From positions 2,108,001 to 2,172,000 of the forward strand of contig NZ_CP041403.1 of assembly GCF_014844135.1 (NCBI RefSeq): a DNA stretch of 64,000 nt, given 5' to 3'. Below the pieces are notes generated by a model. The model had not been told where the DNA came from and ran no database searches. It saw only the letters and a program-made list of their open reading frames with translations. Positions within the stretch are counted from its first letter, which is position 1; every line of letters starts with the position of its first letter. The position numbers and the translations under genes are program-made. This stretch comes from Arcobacter sp. FWKO B. Lineage in GTDB: Bacteria > Campylobacterota > Campylobacteria > Campylobacterales > Arcobacteraceae. This document shows, piece after piece, positions 42,757 to 52,980 of the stretch.

Positions 42757-43491
42757 TTAGGATAAAAATATTCTATTAACCATAGAAAGGAGTATCCCTA
42801 TATAAAGGACTAAAACTATTTTTTTATATGAAGTGATTTTTGTTAAATTTTTTAGTTTTATACCTAAATAAACACCAATTAAACTACTTACCCCTATAAT
42901 AGCCCCTTCTTTATAAAGCATACTACCAGCAATACTAAGTGAACTAAATCCAGCTACTGAACTAAATACAACAAAAAATAGCCCTAGAGATGCAGCATCT
43001 TTTAGTGGATAATGTAGATAACTAGATAAAATAGGAGTAAGCATAACTGAACCTCCTACACCTATACTCATAGCAATCATACCAATAACAAAACCTATAA
43101 TAAAAAGAATTAGTTTATTTTGAGATTTTCTGTCATCTTTGCCTGCTGGTTGTACTATTAAGAGTCTATAGACAGCAAAACAAAGTATTGCAAAAAATAG
43201 GTATTCTAAAAATTCATTTGATACATTTGTAACAATCAAGCCACTTAATAATCCACCACAAAAACCACCTATCCCTATAATGATACCATCTTTTAAAAGT
43301 GATTTGTTTTGTTTAGAATTGAGGTAGCTTCCATAAATTGAGCTGAATACCATTTGCATAATAGATATTGCAACAGCTTCTTTCATACTAAATCCAGTAT
43401 ATAAAAGCATAGGTACAAGTATCATACCTCCACCAACACCAAAAAAGCCACTGACAAAGCCAGTAATTATCCCAAGAAAAATAAGTTCCAT
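42757..43491 (-). CDS. TSUP/TauE-SafE family membrane transporter
   Basis: 244 residues, about eight transmembrane helices. Family repeats GIITGFVSGFFGVGGGMILVP and FVIGMIAMSIGVGGSVMLTPIL, each with the GVGG motif. The family moves sulfur-containing or organic anions; substrate unknown. Placement right after cysE could hint at sulfur metabolism, but this is weak. The start is within one base of the cysE stop. Confidence 0.88.
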   Translation of the reverse strand: MELIFLGIITGFVSGFFGVGGGMILVPMLLYTGFSMKEAVAISIMQMVFSSIYGSYLNSKQNKSLLKDGIIIGIGGFCGGLLSGLIVTNVSNEFLEYLFFAILCFAVYRLLIVQPAGKDDRKSQNKLILFIIGFVIGMIAMSIGVGGSVMLTPILSSYLHYPLKDAASLGLFFVVFSSVAGFSSLSIAGSMLYKEGAIIGVSSLIGVYLGIKLKNLTKITSYKKIVLVLYIGILLSMVNRIFLS

Positions 43492-44217
43492 TTAATTCTT
43501 TTGTGTTGTGGACATGGCATCAATAAAGTTTTTGTAGATTTCCTCTAGTTCATGATCTTTTGTATTTATATCAATACAAGCTTTTTCTGTCAAGGCATGT
43601 TCTAATATAGCTACTCTTTTTAATAAATATCCAAACATTTCTTTTGAGATATCTGGTAAGTCATTGTGAGCAAGATGGTCTTTTGACTCTTTTCTTTTAA
43701 TAATTCTAGCTGGAACTCCTACTGCTGTAGAAGATGATGGTACATCAGTAATAACAACAGAGTTTGCTCCAATTTTGCTATTTTCACCAACTGTAATGTT
43801 GCCAAGTATTTTAGCTCCAGCTCCTATGGTTACATTTGAGCATATTGTAGGATGTCTTTTACCATGACTTAAACTTACACCACCAAGTGTTACACCTTGA
43901 TATATAAGAATGTCATCGCCTAAAACAGATGTTTCCCCAATTACAACACCAAATGCATGATCTATAAAAACTCTTCTTCCTATCGTACAAGCAGGGTGTA
44001 TATCGGTATTTGTAAAAAATTGACTAATTCCAGAGATAAATCTGGCTATTTTTTTAAAGCCCTTTTTATACATTGCATTTGCAATACGATAATTGACAAT
44101 CGCCCAAATACCTGGATAATTAAATATAAGCTCAAAACCAGATCTAAATGCAGGGTCATTGTTTTTTGGAAGACAAAAATCCTCTTTAATTAGCTCTAGT
44201 AATGATGGAGTGCTCAT
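43492..44217 (-). CDS. cysE: Serine O-acetyltransferase
   Basis: 241 residues. Hexapeptide-repeat left-handed beta helix: CTIGRRVFIDHAFGVVIGET, GDDILIYQGVTLGG, HPTICSNVTIGAGAKILGN. First step of cysteine synthesis (serine to O-acetylserine). Part of the minus-strand order ubiX-coaD-tmk-hisS-speA-cysE that I recall from C. jejuni. The C-terminal 40 residues are an acidic helical tail. Confidence 0.94.
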   Translation of the reverse strand: MSTPSLLELIKEDFCLPKNNDPAFRSGFELIFNYPGIWAIVNYRIANAMYKKGFKKIARFISGISQFFTNTDIHPACTIGRRVFIDHAFGVVIGETSVLGDDILIYQGVTLGGVSLSHGKRHPTICSNVTIGAGAKILGNITVGENSKIGANSVVITDVPSSSTAVGVPARIIKRKESKDHLAHNDLPDISKEMFGYLLKRVAILEHALTEKACIDINTKDHELEEIYKNFIDAMSTTQKN

Positions 44218-44220
44218 AAT

Positions 44221-46023
44221 TTAACTCTTTGTTGTTTTAAGATATGTTGTGTCATTTATGAATTTATCCAACATCTTATAAATTTTATTGTTTTTGTGAA
44301 GCTTACTTTTTAGTCTACTTTTTAAATCTATTACATCATAGTCAATATCTTCTAAGACATCAATGATTTTTTGTGATTTTAATAAGTTTTTTATTTGTGC
44401 ACTATCATTTTTGAAAACAACATCTGCTTCAGTAGGATGAGAAAAAAGATTGTGTTTCATTCCTAAGATATCTTGGTATGCACCAACTAAGAAAAATCCT
44501 AAGAAGTACTCTTCTTTTTCTAAATCCACATCGTGTAGATAAAGTGGCTTTTTGCTATCAAATTCAATTTCTCCATCACTATCACAAGTAATATCCCATA
44601 AAGATGCACTTCTTGTAGGTTTTTTATCAAGATGAGTAATAGGCATTACAGGAAACTCTTGATCAATACCCCAAAAGTCTGGTAGAGATTGGAATATAGA
44701 AAAATTAAGAAGATATTTTTCTTGTATTTTTTCATTGATTCTTTTTAGTTCTGTATAATCTTTAAGGGAGAGTAACTGTATAGCTTTTTTAGTAATCAAG
44801 TGAGCTAAAATCTCAGCATTACTTCTATCTTGTAAATCAATATAACCTAAATCAAAAAGAGTAAGGACTGATTCAAGATGATCGAGTGCATCATGCATAA
44901 ACTCTAATGCAGTTTCCTCTTTCATCTCATTGTATAAGTCATAAAGCTCTTTTATAAGTGGTGGATTTGTATCTTTTAAAAGGAGGTTTTCCTTTTCATA
45001 CTCTGATGAAAACAACTCAAGCACAGGAGTAATCAATACTGTTGAAGGAGCTGCAATAAATCTTCCTGATTCAGTAAAAATATTTGGCTCTTTTACCCCT
45101 TTTTGTTTTGCAATAAAGTTAAGTGTAAACACAACATCATTACTAAACTCTTCAAGTGAATATGATCTTGTTCTTTCAAATTGTGAGTATTCTATAGCTA
45201 GTCCACCACCGATATTTATATTTTCTAAGTTTGTTGCACCCATTTGTTTGAGTTCAGCATAGATATGACCTGATTCTCTTAGTGCTTTTTTAAGAGGTGC
45301 TATAGTATTCATAGCTGAGCCAATATGGAAGTGAATCATAGTTAGTTTATCAACCATATCATTGTTTTTTAGTATTCCAAAAGCTTCTAAAATTTCTGTT
45401 GAACTAAGTCCAAATTTAGAATCAATTCCACCACTTTTAGCCCATACTCCACTTCCACCGCTGTGAAGTCTTACACGCAGTCCAATATTTGGACATTCCA
45501 TATCATATTCATTTGATACTTCTACAATAGTTTCTAGCTCTTTTAATCCCTCTATTGTAAGTGTTATGTTATATCCCATTGTTTTAGCGATAAAACCAAG
45601 GATTATCATCTCTTTGTCTTTAAATCCATTAACAGTAATAGGTGCTTCTTCATTATTGTAAGCCATAGCTAGAATAAGCTCTGCTTTACTTCCAGCTTCA
45701 AGTCCATAATTATACTTTTCACCACTTTCAATAAGAGGAAACAAAAAATTTGGGAATTGATTTACCTTTAGAGGAAAAACAGCATTAAATGTACCTTTGT
45801 AATCGTACTCTTTTATAGACTTATTAAAAGTAGTGTAAAGTTTATCAATTTGTTTTTCTGTAATATGGGGAAATCTAAGAAGTAGTGGTCCACGATGTCC
45901 ATCTTCCCTAATTTTAGAAATTAACTCTATTAATGATGGTTTATCACCATAATTTACTTTTACTACTCCATTTTCGATGATAAAGTTATCATCACCCCAT
46001 AAATGTATTCCATATCTATTCAA
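44221..46023 (-). CDS. speA: Biosynthetic arginine decarboxylase
   Basis: 600 residues. PLP enzyme with the Lys in AVFPLKVNQFPNFL; NINIGGGLAIEYSQFE and FHIGSAMNTI are conserved fold III features, and ITCDSDGEIEF carries the specificity Cys/Asp. Makes agmatine for polyamine synthesis. Between cysE (3 bases after its stop) and hisS (2 bases before its start), so clearly operonic. Confidence 0.95.
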   Translation of the reverse strand: MNRYGIHLWGDDNFIIENGVVKVNYGDKPSLIELISKIREDGHRGPLLLRFPHITEKQIDKLYTTFNKSIKEYDYKGTFNAVFPLKVNQFPNFLFPLIESGEKYNYGLEAGSKAELILAMAYNNEEAPITVNGFKDKEMIILGFIAKTMGYNITLTIEGLKELETIVEVSNEYDMECPNIGLRVRLHSGGSGVWAKSGGIDSKFGLSSTEILEAFGILKNNDMVDKLTMIHFHIGSAMNTIAPLKKALRESGHIYAELKQMGATNLENINIGGGLAIEYSQFERTRSYSLEEFSNDVVFTLNFIAKQKGVKEPNIFTESGRFIAAPSTVLITPVLELFSSEYEKENLLLKDTNPPLIKELYDLYNEMKEETALEFMHDALDHLESVLTLFDLGYIDLQDRSNAEILAHLITKKAIQLLSLKDYTELKRINEKIQEKYLLNFSIFQSLPDFWGIDQEFPVMPITHLDKKPTRSASLWDITCDSDGEIEFDSKKPLYLHDVDLEKEEYFLGFFLVGAYQDILGMKHNLFSHPTEADVVFKNDSAQIKNLLKSQKIIDVLEDIDYDVIDLKSRLKSKLHKNNKIYKMLDKFINDTTYLKTTKS

Positions 46024-46025
46024 TT

Positions 46026-47243
46026 TTAAAAATCCTTAAATGGTATTATTGTTTCTTCTTTTGTCAAAAGGTTTTTGACAAAAATTGTATCATTTTTTAA
46101 TTCATCTTCACCAATAAGTGCTACAATATTTGCACCTTGTTTATCAGCTATATTAAGATGTTTTATAAAGCTTCTAGGAGAATACTCTACAAACGCTTTA
46201 TTGTGTTTTCTATATTCTAAAGCTTTTTTAAATACTTTGTCAATTGCGTCATTAGTCATTGCACCAAAGTAGTAAATATTTTCTTGTGTCTCAGAAACTT
46301 TAATAAGTTCTAAAATTCTCTCTATCCCTATTGCAAATCCAACAGCTGGAGTGCTTTTCCCACCTAGAAATTCTACAAGCTTATCATATCTTCCACCACC
46401 TGCCATTGCACTTTGTGAACCAATTTCACTACTTACAAACTCAAATGCTGTTTTGTTATAATAATCAAGTCCTCTAACTAAATTTGAATCAATCTCAAAT
46501 GATATATTATTTTTAGTTAAAATATCTTTTAGTATATCAAAATCTTGATTACAATCATCACACAAATTGGTTGTTATTTTTGGCATATCTTTTAAAAGCT
46601 CTTTACAGTTATCTATCTTACAATCAAGAACTCTTATGGGATTTGTTAAAATTCTTTTGTTGCAATCTTCACATAAATGCTCTTTTATATCTTCAAGCTT
46701 ACAGACAAGAGTTTGTTTATATGGTGGCATACAAGAACTACAACCCAAAGAATTCAAAAGTAGCTTGTACTTTATACCAAAAAAATCAAAAATATCTTTG
46801 ATCATCATGATAATATTTGCATCTTCATATACACTTGATTGTCCAAAAGATTCTGCACCAAATTGGTGAAACTGTCTAAGTCTCCCTTTTTGAGGTCTTT
46901 CATATCTAAACATTGAGCCACTATAATACCATCTTTTTGATGTACCAGCTTTATCAAACTTGTTTTGAATAAAACATCTTACAACCCCAGCAGTCCCTTC
47001 TGGACGAAGACATACATCATTTTCACCTTTGTCAATAAATTGATACATCTCTTTATTTACAATATCAGAACTCTCTCCAACACTTCTTTTAAATAGTGCT
47101 GTTTCTTCTAAAATTGGTGTTGATATAAAAGAAAAGCCATAATTTCTCGCTATTTTTGAAGCATTTTCAATAAAATATGTAAAAAGCTTACTATCATCAT
47201 CTATAATATCTTTCATTCCTCTTAAGCTTTGAATATTAGACAT
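46026..47243 (-). CDS. hisS: Histidyl-tRNA synthetase
   Basis: 405 residues. Class II motif 2 WYYSGSMFRYERPQKGRLRQ, HisA motif RGLDYYNKTAFEF and motif 3 GFAIGIERILEL. Cysteine pairs in GCSSCMPPY, LCEDCNKR and LCDDCNQ form a common insertion in this family. The C-terminal anticodon-binding domain is present. Overlaps tmk by eight bases. Confidence 0.96.
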   Translation of the reverse strand: MSNIQSLRGMKDIIDDDSKLFTYFIENASKIARNYGFSFISTPILEETALFKRSVGESSDIVNKEMYQFIDKGENDVCLRPEGTAGVVRCFIQNKFDKAGTSKRWYYSGSMFRYERPQKGRLRQFHQFGAESFGQSSVYEDANIIMMIKDIFDFFGIKYKLLLNSLGCSSCMPPYKQTLVCKLEDIKEHLCEDCNKRILTNPIRVLDCKIDNCKELLKDMPKITTNLCDDCNQDFDILKDILTKNNISFEIDSNLVRGLDYYNKTAFEFVSSEIGSQSAMAGGGRYDKLVEFLGGKSTPAVGFAIGIERILELIKVSETQENIYYFGAMTNDAIDKVFKKALEYRKHNKAFVEYSPRSFIKHLNIADKQGANIVALIGEDELKNDTIFVKNLLTKEETIIPFKDF

Positions 47244-47802
47244 CTATGAATTCCTTTATTTCTTGGTGGATTTGTTCTATACTTAAGCTTGCATCAATAA
47301 ATTTGAAATCAATCCCAAGTTTTATAATAGTTTGTTTCATTCTTTGTTGAATATCTAGTAGATATTCAACACCTCTTGATTCTATTGAATCATTAACTTT
47401 ACCAGAAAGTCTTTTTATTAGTTCTTCTTTGCTTAACTCCAATAAAATAACCTTTTTTGGAATATTATTTGAAGTAGCTATAAGATTAAGTACTAAAGTC
47501 ATTTCCATAGGAAAATCTTTTGCATAAGCTATTCCAGAAATCAAACTTCTATCACTAACAATTAATCTATCTTTGTTTTTTAGAATAATCTCTTGTGTGT
47601 GTTCAGCACGATCAGCCAAAAATAAAAACATTTCTGCAAGTTTTGACTTTGCTTCTCCACCAAGTGCCATTGCTCTAAGTTTTACACCAAGTGGAGTTCC
47701 TCCTGGTTCTTTTGTAAAAATTGCATTTGTATATATAGATTTAAGCAATTCATACTGTGTAGATTTGCCAGCTGTATCTATACCTTCTATTGCGATATAC
47801 AT
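47236..47802 (-). CDS. tmk: Thymidylate kinase
   Basis: 188 residues. P-loop IEGIDTAGKSTQYELL, DRx motif VSDRSLISGIAYA, and lid region. Phosphorylates dTMP to dTDP. Slightly short, as usual in Campylobacterota. Overlaps coaD by 16 bases and hisS by 8. Confidence 0.94.
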   Translation of the reverse strand: MYIAIEGIDTAGKSTQYELLKSIYTNAIFTKEPGGTPLGVKLRAMALGGEAKSKLAEMFLFLADRAEHTQEIILKNKDRLIVSDRSLISGIAYAKDFPMEMTLVLNLIATSNNIPKKVILLELSKEELIKRLSGKVNDSIESRGVEYLLDIQQRMKQTIIKLGIDFKFIDASLSIEQIHQEIKEFIDV

Positions 47803-48251
47803 TCTTTTACCTCTTTTGGGACTAGATGTGATACATCCCCTCCAAATTTTAAAATTTCTCTAACAACTGTTGAGCTTACAAAAGCGTTGTTTAGCGTAGG
47901 CATAAAATAAATAGTATCTACTTTATTATCTAAGCTATTGTTTGCATATCCCATTTGAAGCTCATATTCAAAATCACTTATTGCTCTAAGTCCTCTTATA
48001 ATAGTATAAACACCTTCACTTTTTGCAAATTCTACCAAAAGTGTATTGAAAGGTTTTACTGTTATGTTTAACTCTTTAGTAGCAATTCGTGCTAATTCTA
48101 GTCTCTTTTCCAAATTAAACATAGTGTTTTTTGATTTTGATTCTGCAACACCTAAGATTATTTCATCAAATACACTAAGTCCTCTTTTGATAATATCCAT
48201 ATGACCATTTGTAATTGGATCAAAAGTTCCACAATATATAGCTTTTTTCAT
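47787..48251 (-). CDS. coaD: Phosphopantetheine adenylyltransferase
   Basis: About 154 residues. AIYCGTFDPITNGHMDIIKRG (nucleotidyltransferase HxGH-type site) and FVSSTVVREILKFGGDVS. Penultimate step in coenzyme A synthesis. The frame is open to 48275, but the family N-terminus and the four-base overlap with ubiX select the ATG at 48251. Confidence 0.95.
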   Translation of the reverse strand: MKKAIYCGTFDPITNGHMDIIKRGLSVFDEIILGVAESKSKNTMFNLEKRLELARIATKELNITVKPFNTLLVEFAKSEGVYTIIRGLRAISDFEYELQMGYANNSLDNKVDTIYFMPTLNNAFVSSTVVREILKFGGDVSHLVPKEVKECISQ

Positions 48252-48808
48252 GGTAGGTCTATCCCTCCTTGCCATCTTTTGTAAAGATTGTTGTTAATGT
48301 CTAATAAATCAAACCATTTACCTATTAGGAAATCTTCCATATCATTAAGTGTTTGTTGATTTGAGTAATACCCTAAGATTGGCGGAGCAATAACTACCCC
48401 ATAGTTTGATAATTTTAACATATTTTCTAACGCAATAGATGAAAAAGGTAATTCCCTTGGAGCTAAAACAATTCTTTTTTTCTCTTTTAACATTACGCTA
48501 AATGCCCTTGTTATTAGTGTATCAGATATTCCTACACTACATTTTGCAAGTGTATTCATAGAACAAGGAAGTATTATCATTGCATCACAGCCAAAAGAGC
48601 CTGAAGCAATAGGTGCACCTATATTATCATCTTCATATACAGTATGATTGTATAACTCTTGTACATCTTTATTAGTTTCATGTTTTAATGCTACTTTTGC
48701 ACTATTTGATAAAACAATATAAGGTGTTATCTCTTTAGGAAGAAGTGATATAAACTTAATACCAAGTTCAACTCCACTTGCCCCAGTAATTCCTACAGTA
48801 AGTTTCAA
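48248..48808 (-). CDS. ubiX: Flavin prenyltransferase UbiX
   Basis: 186 residues. GITGASGVELGIKFISLLP, IASGSFGCDAMIILPCSMNTLAKCSVGISDTLITRA and LAPRELPFSSIALENML. Prenylates FMN to make the cofactor of UbiD-type decarboxylases for ubiquinone or menaquinone routes. First gene of the long minus-strand core operon, with an AT-rich 208-base spacer upstream shared with the recombinase-like gene. Confidence 0.93.
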   Translation of the reverse strand: MKLTVGITGASGVELGIKFISLLPKEITPYIVLSNSAKVALKHETNKDVQELYNHTVYEDDNIGAPIASGSFGCDAMIILPCSMNTLAKCSVGISDTLITRAFSVMLKEKKRIVLAPRELPFSSIALENMLKLSNYGVVIAPPILGYYSNQQTLNDMEDFLIGKWFDLLDINNNLYKRWQGGIDLP

Positions 48809-49016
48809 ATAAGTCCTTATTATATTTTAAGAGATTTTAACTTTTTTTTGCTTTTAAGTTTATTAATCAATAGGGAGTTTTTTATCATTTTTTAAGTTTA
48901 GTTTAATATTAGTTATGTTAACATTTCGTATAATAATTAATAGTAATGAATTATATATTTAGTTAAAATATTTTAATATCAGTTATTCTAATTGTAATAA
49001 TCTTAAAGGAGTATCT

Positions 49017-49688
49017 ATGTCTAAAAATATTGCATTTATTAGGGTTAATAAAAATAATTCGGAATATACTTTGGAGCAAAGTAGAGGTATATTAAATTAT
49101 TTAAAAACCAAAAAGGTTAATCTTGATGACAGTATAAATGTAGAAATAAGTCTCCCTTCACAAGAAGATAAAATGGCTTCACTTGCTACGCTTTGTCCAA
49201 GTGGAAGTGTATTGTATGTTTATGATTTGAATGTTTTAGGTAGAACAATAGAAGCTATACTAGAAAATATTAAATCACTTTTATCAAATAATATAAGAGT
49301 TTTTGTAATAAAGCAAAACTTAGATTTAGTAAGTAATACTGATATGCTTACAAAGATGATTTTGGGTGTGATTAGCATGACATTAAATCTTGAAAAAGAT
49401 TTAATGAGTCTAAGAACTAAAGAGGCTTTAACAGCAAAAAAAATTGATGGTATTCATCTGGGCAAACCAAAAGGTACTATCCAGAAATCAAAATTTGATA
49501 AGCAAAGACAAAGAATAGAGGAATTACTAGAAATAGGGCTTTCAACTAGAAAGATATCAAAACTTTTGGGATATAACAACCATATTGGTTTGAATAACTA
49601 TATTAAAAAAAGAGGGTTAAGAGATATTAGTTTATCAGATACAATTGATAGCGATGATGACAAGGAGTCGTCTCCAATAGCTAGTTAA
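49017..49688 (+). CDS. Serine recombinase homolog with a degraded catalytic site
   Basis: 223 residues. It has the resolvase/invertase layout: an N-terminal catalytic-like domain (IAFIRVNKNNSEYTLEQSRG, VLYVYDLNVLGRTIEAILENI), the long E-helix (MTLNLEKDLMSLRTKEAL), GIHLGKPKG, and a C-terminal helix-turn-helix (LLEIGLSTRKISKLLGY). The nucleophile Ser after RV is Asn, and the LDR part of LDRLGR reads LNV, so Asp and one Arg are lost. DNA binding looks intact. It is more likely a domesticated DNA-binding protein than an active recombinase. ATG with AAAGGAG upstream; a single gene. Confidence 0.75.
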   Translation: MSKNIAFIRVNKNNSEYTLEQSRGILNYLKTKKVNLDDSINVEISLPSQEDKMASLATLCPSGSVLYVYDLNVLGRTIEAILENIKSLLSNNIRVFVIKQNLDLVSNTDMLTKMILGVISMTLNLEKDLMSLRTKEALTAKKIDGIHLGKPKGTIQKSKFDKQRQRIEELLEIGLSTRKISKLLGYNNHIGLNNYIKKRGLRDISLSDTIDSDDDKESSPIAS

Positions 49689-49696
49689 ATTATATT

Positions 49697-49725
49697 CAAG
49701 GATAAAGTGGTTTTCTTTATCCTTG
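49697..49725. terminator. Terminator between recombinase-like gene and ciaB
   Basis: Perfect 11-base stem CAAGGATAAAG / CTTTATCCTTG with a seven-base loop, between convergent genes. Confidence 0.75.
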
Positions 49726-49731
49726 AGCTAG

Positions 49732-51597
49732 TTAGATAATATAGTTTGATTTTTTGTCTGTGTAGTCAATCTCTTGACCAATTTCTTGATATCTTTTATA
49801 GTAGTATCTTACAAAAGCTTCTATATTTGCCTCTATAGGTAAATATATCTCTTTATCTCTTTTGACATAATTTTTTAAAAACTCCCAAGCATCTGATTTA
49901 TTCATATAACAAATAGCAAGTTCTTTATATGTACCTAGATACCAGTTTTTGAGTTTTTCTATAGTTTGAGGATTTTGAGATATTGTTAGCTTATTTGTGC
50001 TAGTGTCAAATGATAGTATGTCACTCTCAAAGAGACCTTTTAAATGGATAAGTCCTTCACAGTAATATGGCAATACTTCTCCAACTTCTTGCCAAGCTAT
50101 AAGAGTAATAGCTCTTTTTATTATATCATGTATTACATAGTCAGTTAGATATGATTCTTCATCATTTAATAAAAAACTCACAATTCCACCTGTAGTAGCT
50201 TTAAATTCTTCTATATTTTTAAAGTGTCCTGTACGATTCATAATAGACTCACTGTCTACATCACACCATAAAATATGCCCAAACTCGTGTCCAATTGTAG
50301 ATATATCATAAACTTTATGCCATATATCTGGCTTGGAAAATAGTACAACTCTTTCTGCTTTTAAAAATTCATCGCCAAATATCTCTTTGTGTAGTTTTAA
50401 AAATGGTTTAGCTCTTGCTGATTGTAATATCTCATCACTAAAAGCGAATATTTTTTTTCCAAATTCATTAGATACTACTTCATCATTTGGTACAACTTGT
50501 GCTGAGAACATACCATTTAAACCAGCTCCAAAATTCATAGCAGGGCGACCAATAAAAAGCATAGTTTTATCTATACTTGATATTGTAAGGTTGTAAATAT
50601 TTTCATTTTTAATATCTAAGCTATTGTATAGATTTATAAAAGCATTTTTTGTTATTTGTGCTCTTTTATTTTCTAAACTATTGGGATTTGATAATCTTAT
50701 ATCCCACTCTAATGCTACAGCTTTTCTAAAATGATCTTCATAATATTCAAGAGGATGACCTATTTGAATAGGTGTTTTTATCTTCATCCAAGCTCTATCT
50801 ACATCTGCCCACTTTGATACAAGTGTATCTGTTTTATCCTCTGATAATGCTTGTACAATAGCTTGAAAGTATAATATATAATCCCACTTATGATTATACA
50901 AATTATCCTCAAGCTCAATCAGTGTATCTATTAAATCCTCCATTAAATCTATAACATATGTAACTTCTTTTTTAAATGCTTTTATGTATGCAATAGATTT
51001 ATATTCCCCATTTGTATGATGTAAAATAGAATAAGATCTATCTGCAATCTCTCCATTATGCCCTAAGTCAAAAAGATTATTTTCTTCTAAAAACTTATGC
51101 ACTTTTTGATTGTCACCTTCAAACTTCTCAAGTAGTTGAGCATTTATTTGGTGTATTATCGTTTGAGTCCATACTGGTTGCCATGAGCTAAAAGCTACCC
51201 CAATATTATATACTCCTTCAAAAATTGCTCTGTAAAAAGGGGTAAATAAATCATTGCTTTTGATAAAATCTACAGTTTTTCTATGCTCCTTATGCCAATA
51301 ATCTTTAACAAACTCATATCCTTTTAAATCAATCATTTCAATTGTTTTTTGATCAAGTTCTCTTTTTTTTAGCACTTGTACTAAAGAATCACTTCTTAGG
51401 CTTATAAGCCTTGTAATAAGTGCTAGTTTTATATCATTATTGATTTCATCAAGCTCTAAAAAGTTTGCAAATTCATCTATTATCTGAAGATGATGATGTT
51501 CATCATTTTCAAGATGATGATAGAGTTTGCTCTTTTCATCTTTTTCTTTATCTAAGAAATTGTATAAAGTGTGTAAGTCTGTTTTAAATTTTTCCAT
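49732..51597 (-). CDS. ciaB: CiaB-family protein with zincin (HEFGH) motif
   Basis: 621 residues. NNLFDLGHNGEIADRSYS and KWADVDRAWMKIKTPIQIGHPLEYYED match my memory of CiaB, the Campylobacter invasion antigen B family, which is also widespread in Arcobacter. No signal peptide. STIGHEFGHILWCDVDSE contains an HExxH zinc motif like M3 peptidases, with NIEEFKATTGGIVSF downstream as a possible third ligand (Glu). I infer a metallopeptidase-like activity; a role in invasion was described for C. jejuni and need not apply here. It overlaps the murA stop-to-start junction by one base. Confidence 0.75.
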   Translation of the reverse strand: MEKFKTDLHTLYNFLDKEKDEKSKLYHHLENDEHHHLQIIDEFANFLELDEINNDIKLALITRLISLRSDSLVQVLKKRELDQKTIEMIDLKGYEFVKDYWHKEHRKTVDFIKSNDLFTPFYRAIFEGVYNIGVAFSSWQPVWTQTIIHQINAQLLEKFEGDNQKVHKFLEENNLFDLGHNGEIADRSYSILHHTNGEYKSIAYIKAFKKEVTYVIDLMEDLIDTLIELEDNLYNHKWDYILYFQAIVQALSEDKTDTLVSKWADVDRAWMKIKTPIQIGHPLEYYEDHFRKAVALEWDIRLSNPNSLENKRAQITKNAFINLYNSLDIKNENIYNLTISSIDKTMLFIGRPAMNFGAGLNGMFSAQVVPNDEVVSNEFGKKIFAFSDEILQSARAKPFLKLHKEIFGDEFLKAERVVLFSKPDIWHKVYDISTIGHEFGHILWCDVDSESIMNRTGHFKNIEEFKATTGGIVSFLLNDEESYLTDYVIHDIIKRAITLIAWQEVGEVLPYYCEGLIHLKGLFESDILSFDTSTNKLTISQNPQTIEKLKNWYLGTYKELAICYMNKSDAWEFLKNYVKRDKEIYLPIEANIEAFVRYYYKRYQEIGQEIDYTDKKSNYII

Positions 51598-52868
51598 TAA
51601 GCCTTCTCATCATATCTTTGAATATTTGCCCCAAGAGCGTTTAATTTACCTTCTAAATCTTCATAACCTCTATCTAAATGGTAAATTCTATGTACATTCG
51701 TCTCCCCACTAGCAATAAGACCAGCCAAAACAAGAGCAGAACTTGCTCTTAAATCTGTTGCCATAACATCTGCACCATAAAGCTCTTTGCCACCATTTAT
51801 TGTAGCTATAGAGCCATTTAAATGGATATCTGCTCCCATTCTAAGAAGTTCACTCACATGCATAAAGCGGTTTTCAAATAATCTTTCATCAATTATACTA
51901 GTACCATTAGCAATTAATGCAAGTGCCATAAATTGGGCTTGCATATCAGTTGGAAAGCCAGGATATTCTGTTGTGATTATATTTACTGGTTTTACTTTTG
52001 TTGCAGGGAGTATTGTTACACTTGATTTTGTTTGTTCTATACCAAAACCCATCTCTTCAAGCTTGTATAATATAGCTTCTAAATGTTTTGGCATTACTTT
52101 CTTTATAGTTACTTTGGAGTTAGTAATAGCTCCAGCACACAGATAAGTACCTGCTTCTATTCTATCTGGAATAATCTCAAAATCTTCTATTTTTATAAGT
52201 TCTCTATTTGTTCCTGTTATTTTGAGTTTATCTGTACCAATACCTTTGATTTTGACACCACTTGCACTTAATACTTCACAAAGCTGTACCACTTCTGGTT
52301 CTTTTGCTGCATTTATGATTGTTGTTTCTCCATCAGCTAGTGCTGCAGCCATCACAATATTTTCAGTTCCAGTTACAGTTACCTTGTCAAACACTATTTT
52401 AGCCCCTTTTAATGGACCTTCTGTTCTTGCATGGATATATCCAGCACGAATTTCTATAATAGCACCCATTTGTTCAAGGGCTTTGAGGTGTAAATCAACT
52501 GGTCTTTGACCTATGGCACATCCACCTGGCAAGGACACTTCACAGTGTCCAAATCTAGCAAGTAATGGACCAAGAACTAGAATAGACGCTCTCATTGTTT
52601 TTACGATATCATAAGTAGCTATTGTTTTAGAGATGCTTAAAGGATTTATGACAACACTATTTTCTGATATAGAGTACTTGGCACCTAGCATTTCAAGTAG
52701 TTTTAGTAATGTTTTTATATCAGCAACCATTGGAATGTTCGATATATTAATTTCGTTTTTTCCCAAGATAGTAGCTGCCAAAAGCGGTAATGCTGCATTT
52801 TTTGCACCACTGATTGAAATAGTACCCGATAATGGTTTTGTTAATTGTGTAATATTTAAGTATTTCAA
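51597..52868 (-). CDS. murA: UDP-N-acetylglucosamine 1-carboxyvinyltransferase
   Basis: 423 residues. [17 protein letters not shown] (residues 19-35), [17 protein letters not shown] with the catalytic Cys, and [19 protein letters not shown]. First committed step of peptidoglycan synthesis, fosfomycin target (Cys present, so sensitive type). Upstream of ciaB on the minus strand with a one-base overlap. Confidence 0.96.
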   Translation of the reverse strand: MKYLNITQLTKPLSGTISISGAKNAALPLLAATILGKNEINISNIPMVADIKTLLKLLEMLGAKYSISENSVVINPLSISKTIATYDIVKTMRASILVLGPLLARFGHCEVSLPGGCAIGQRPVDLHLKALEQMGAIIEIRAGYIHARTEGPLKGAKIVFDKVTVTGTENIVMAAALADGETTIINAAKEPEVVQLCEVLSASGVKIKGIGTDKLKITGTNRELIKIEDFEIIPDRIEAGTYLCAGAITNSKVTIKKVMPKHLEAILYKLEEMGFGIEQTKSSVTILPATKVKPVNIITTEYPGFPTDMQAQFMALALIANGTSIIDERLFENRFMHVSELLRMGADIHLNGSIATINGGKELYGADVMATDLRASSALVLAGLIASGETNVHRIYHLDRGYEDLEGKLNALGANIQRYDEKA

Positions 52869-52980
52869 GTTTAATCCTGTGATTTTTTTGCTTATTGTAC
52901 CACAAATTCGATAATAATTAGCTACTAAACAAATATGTGTTACAATGGTTTAAAAGATTCTGTATAAGTGAGAATATTAA

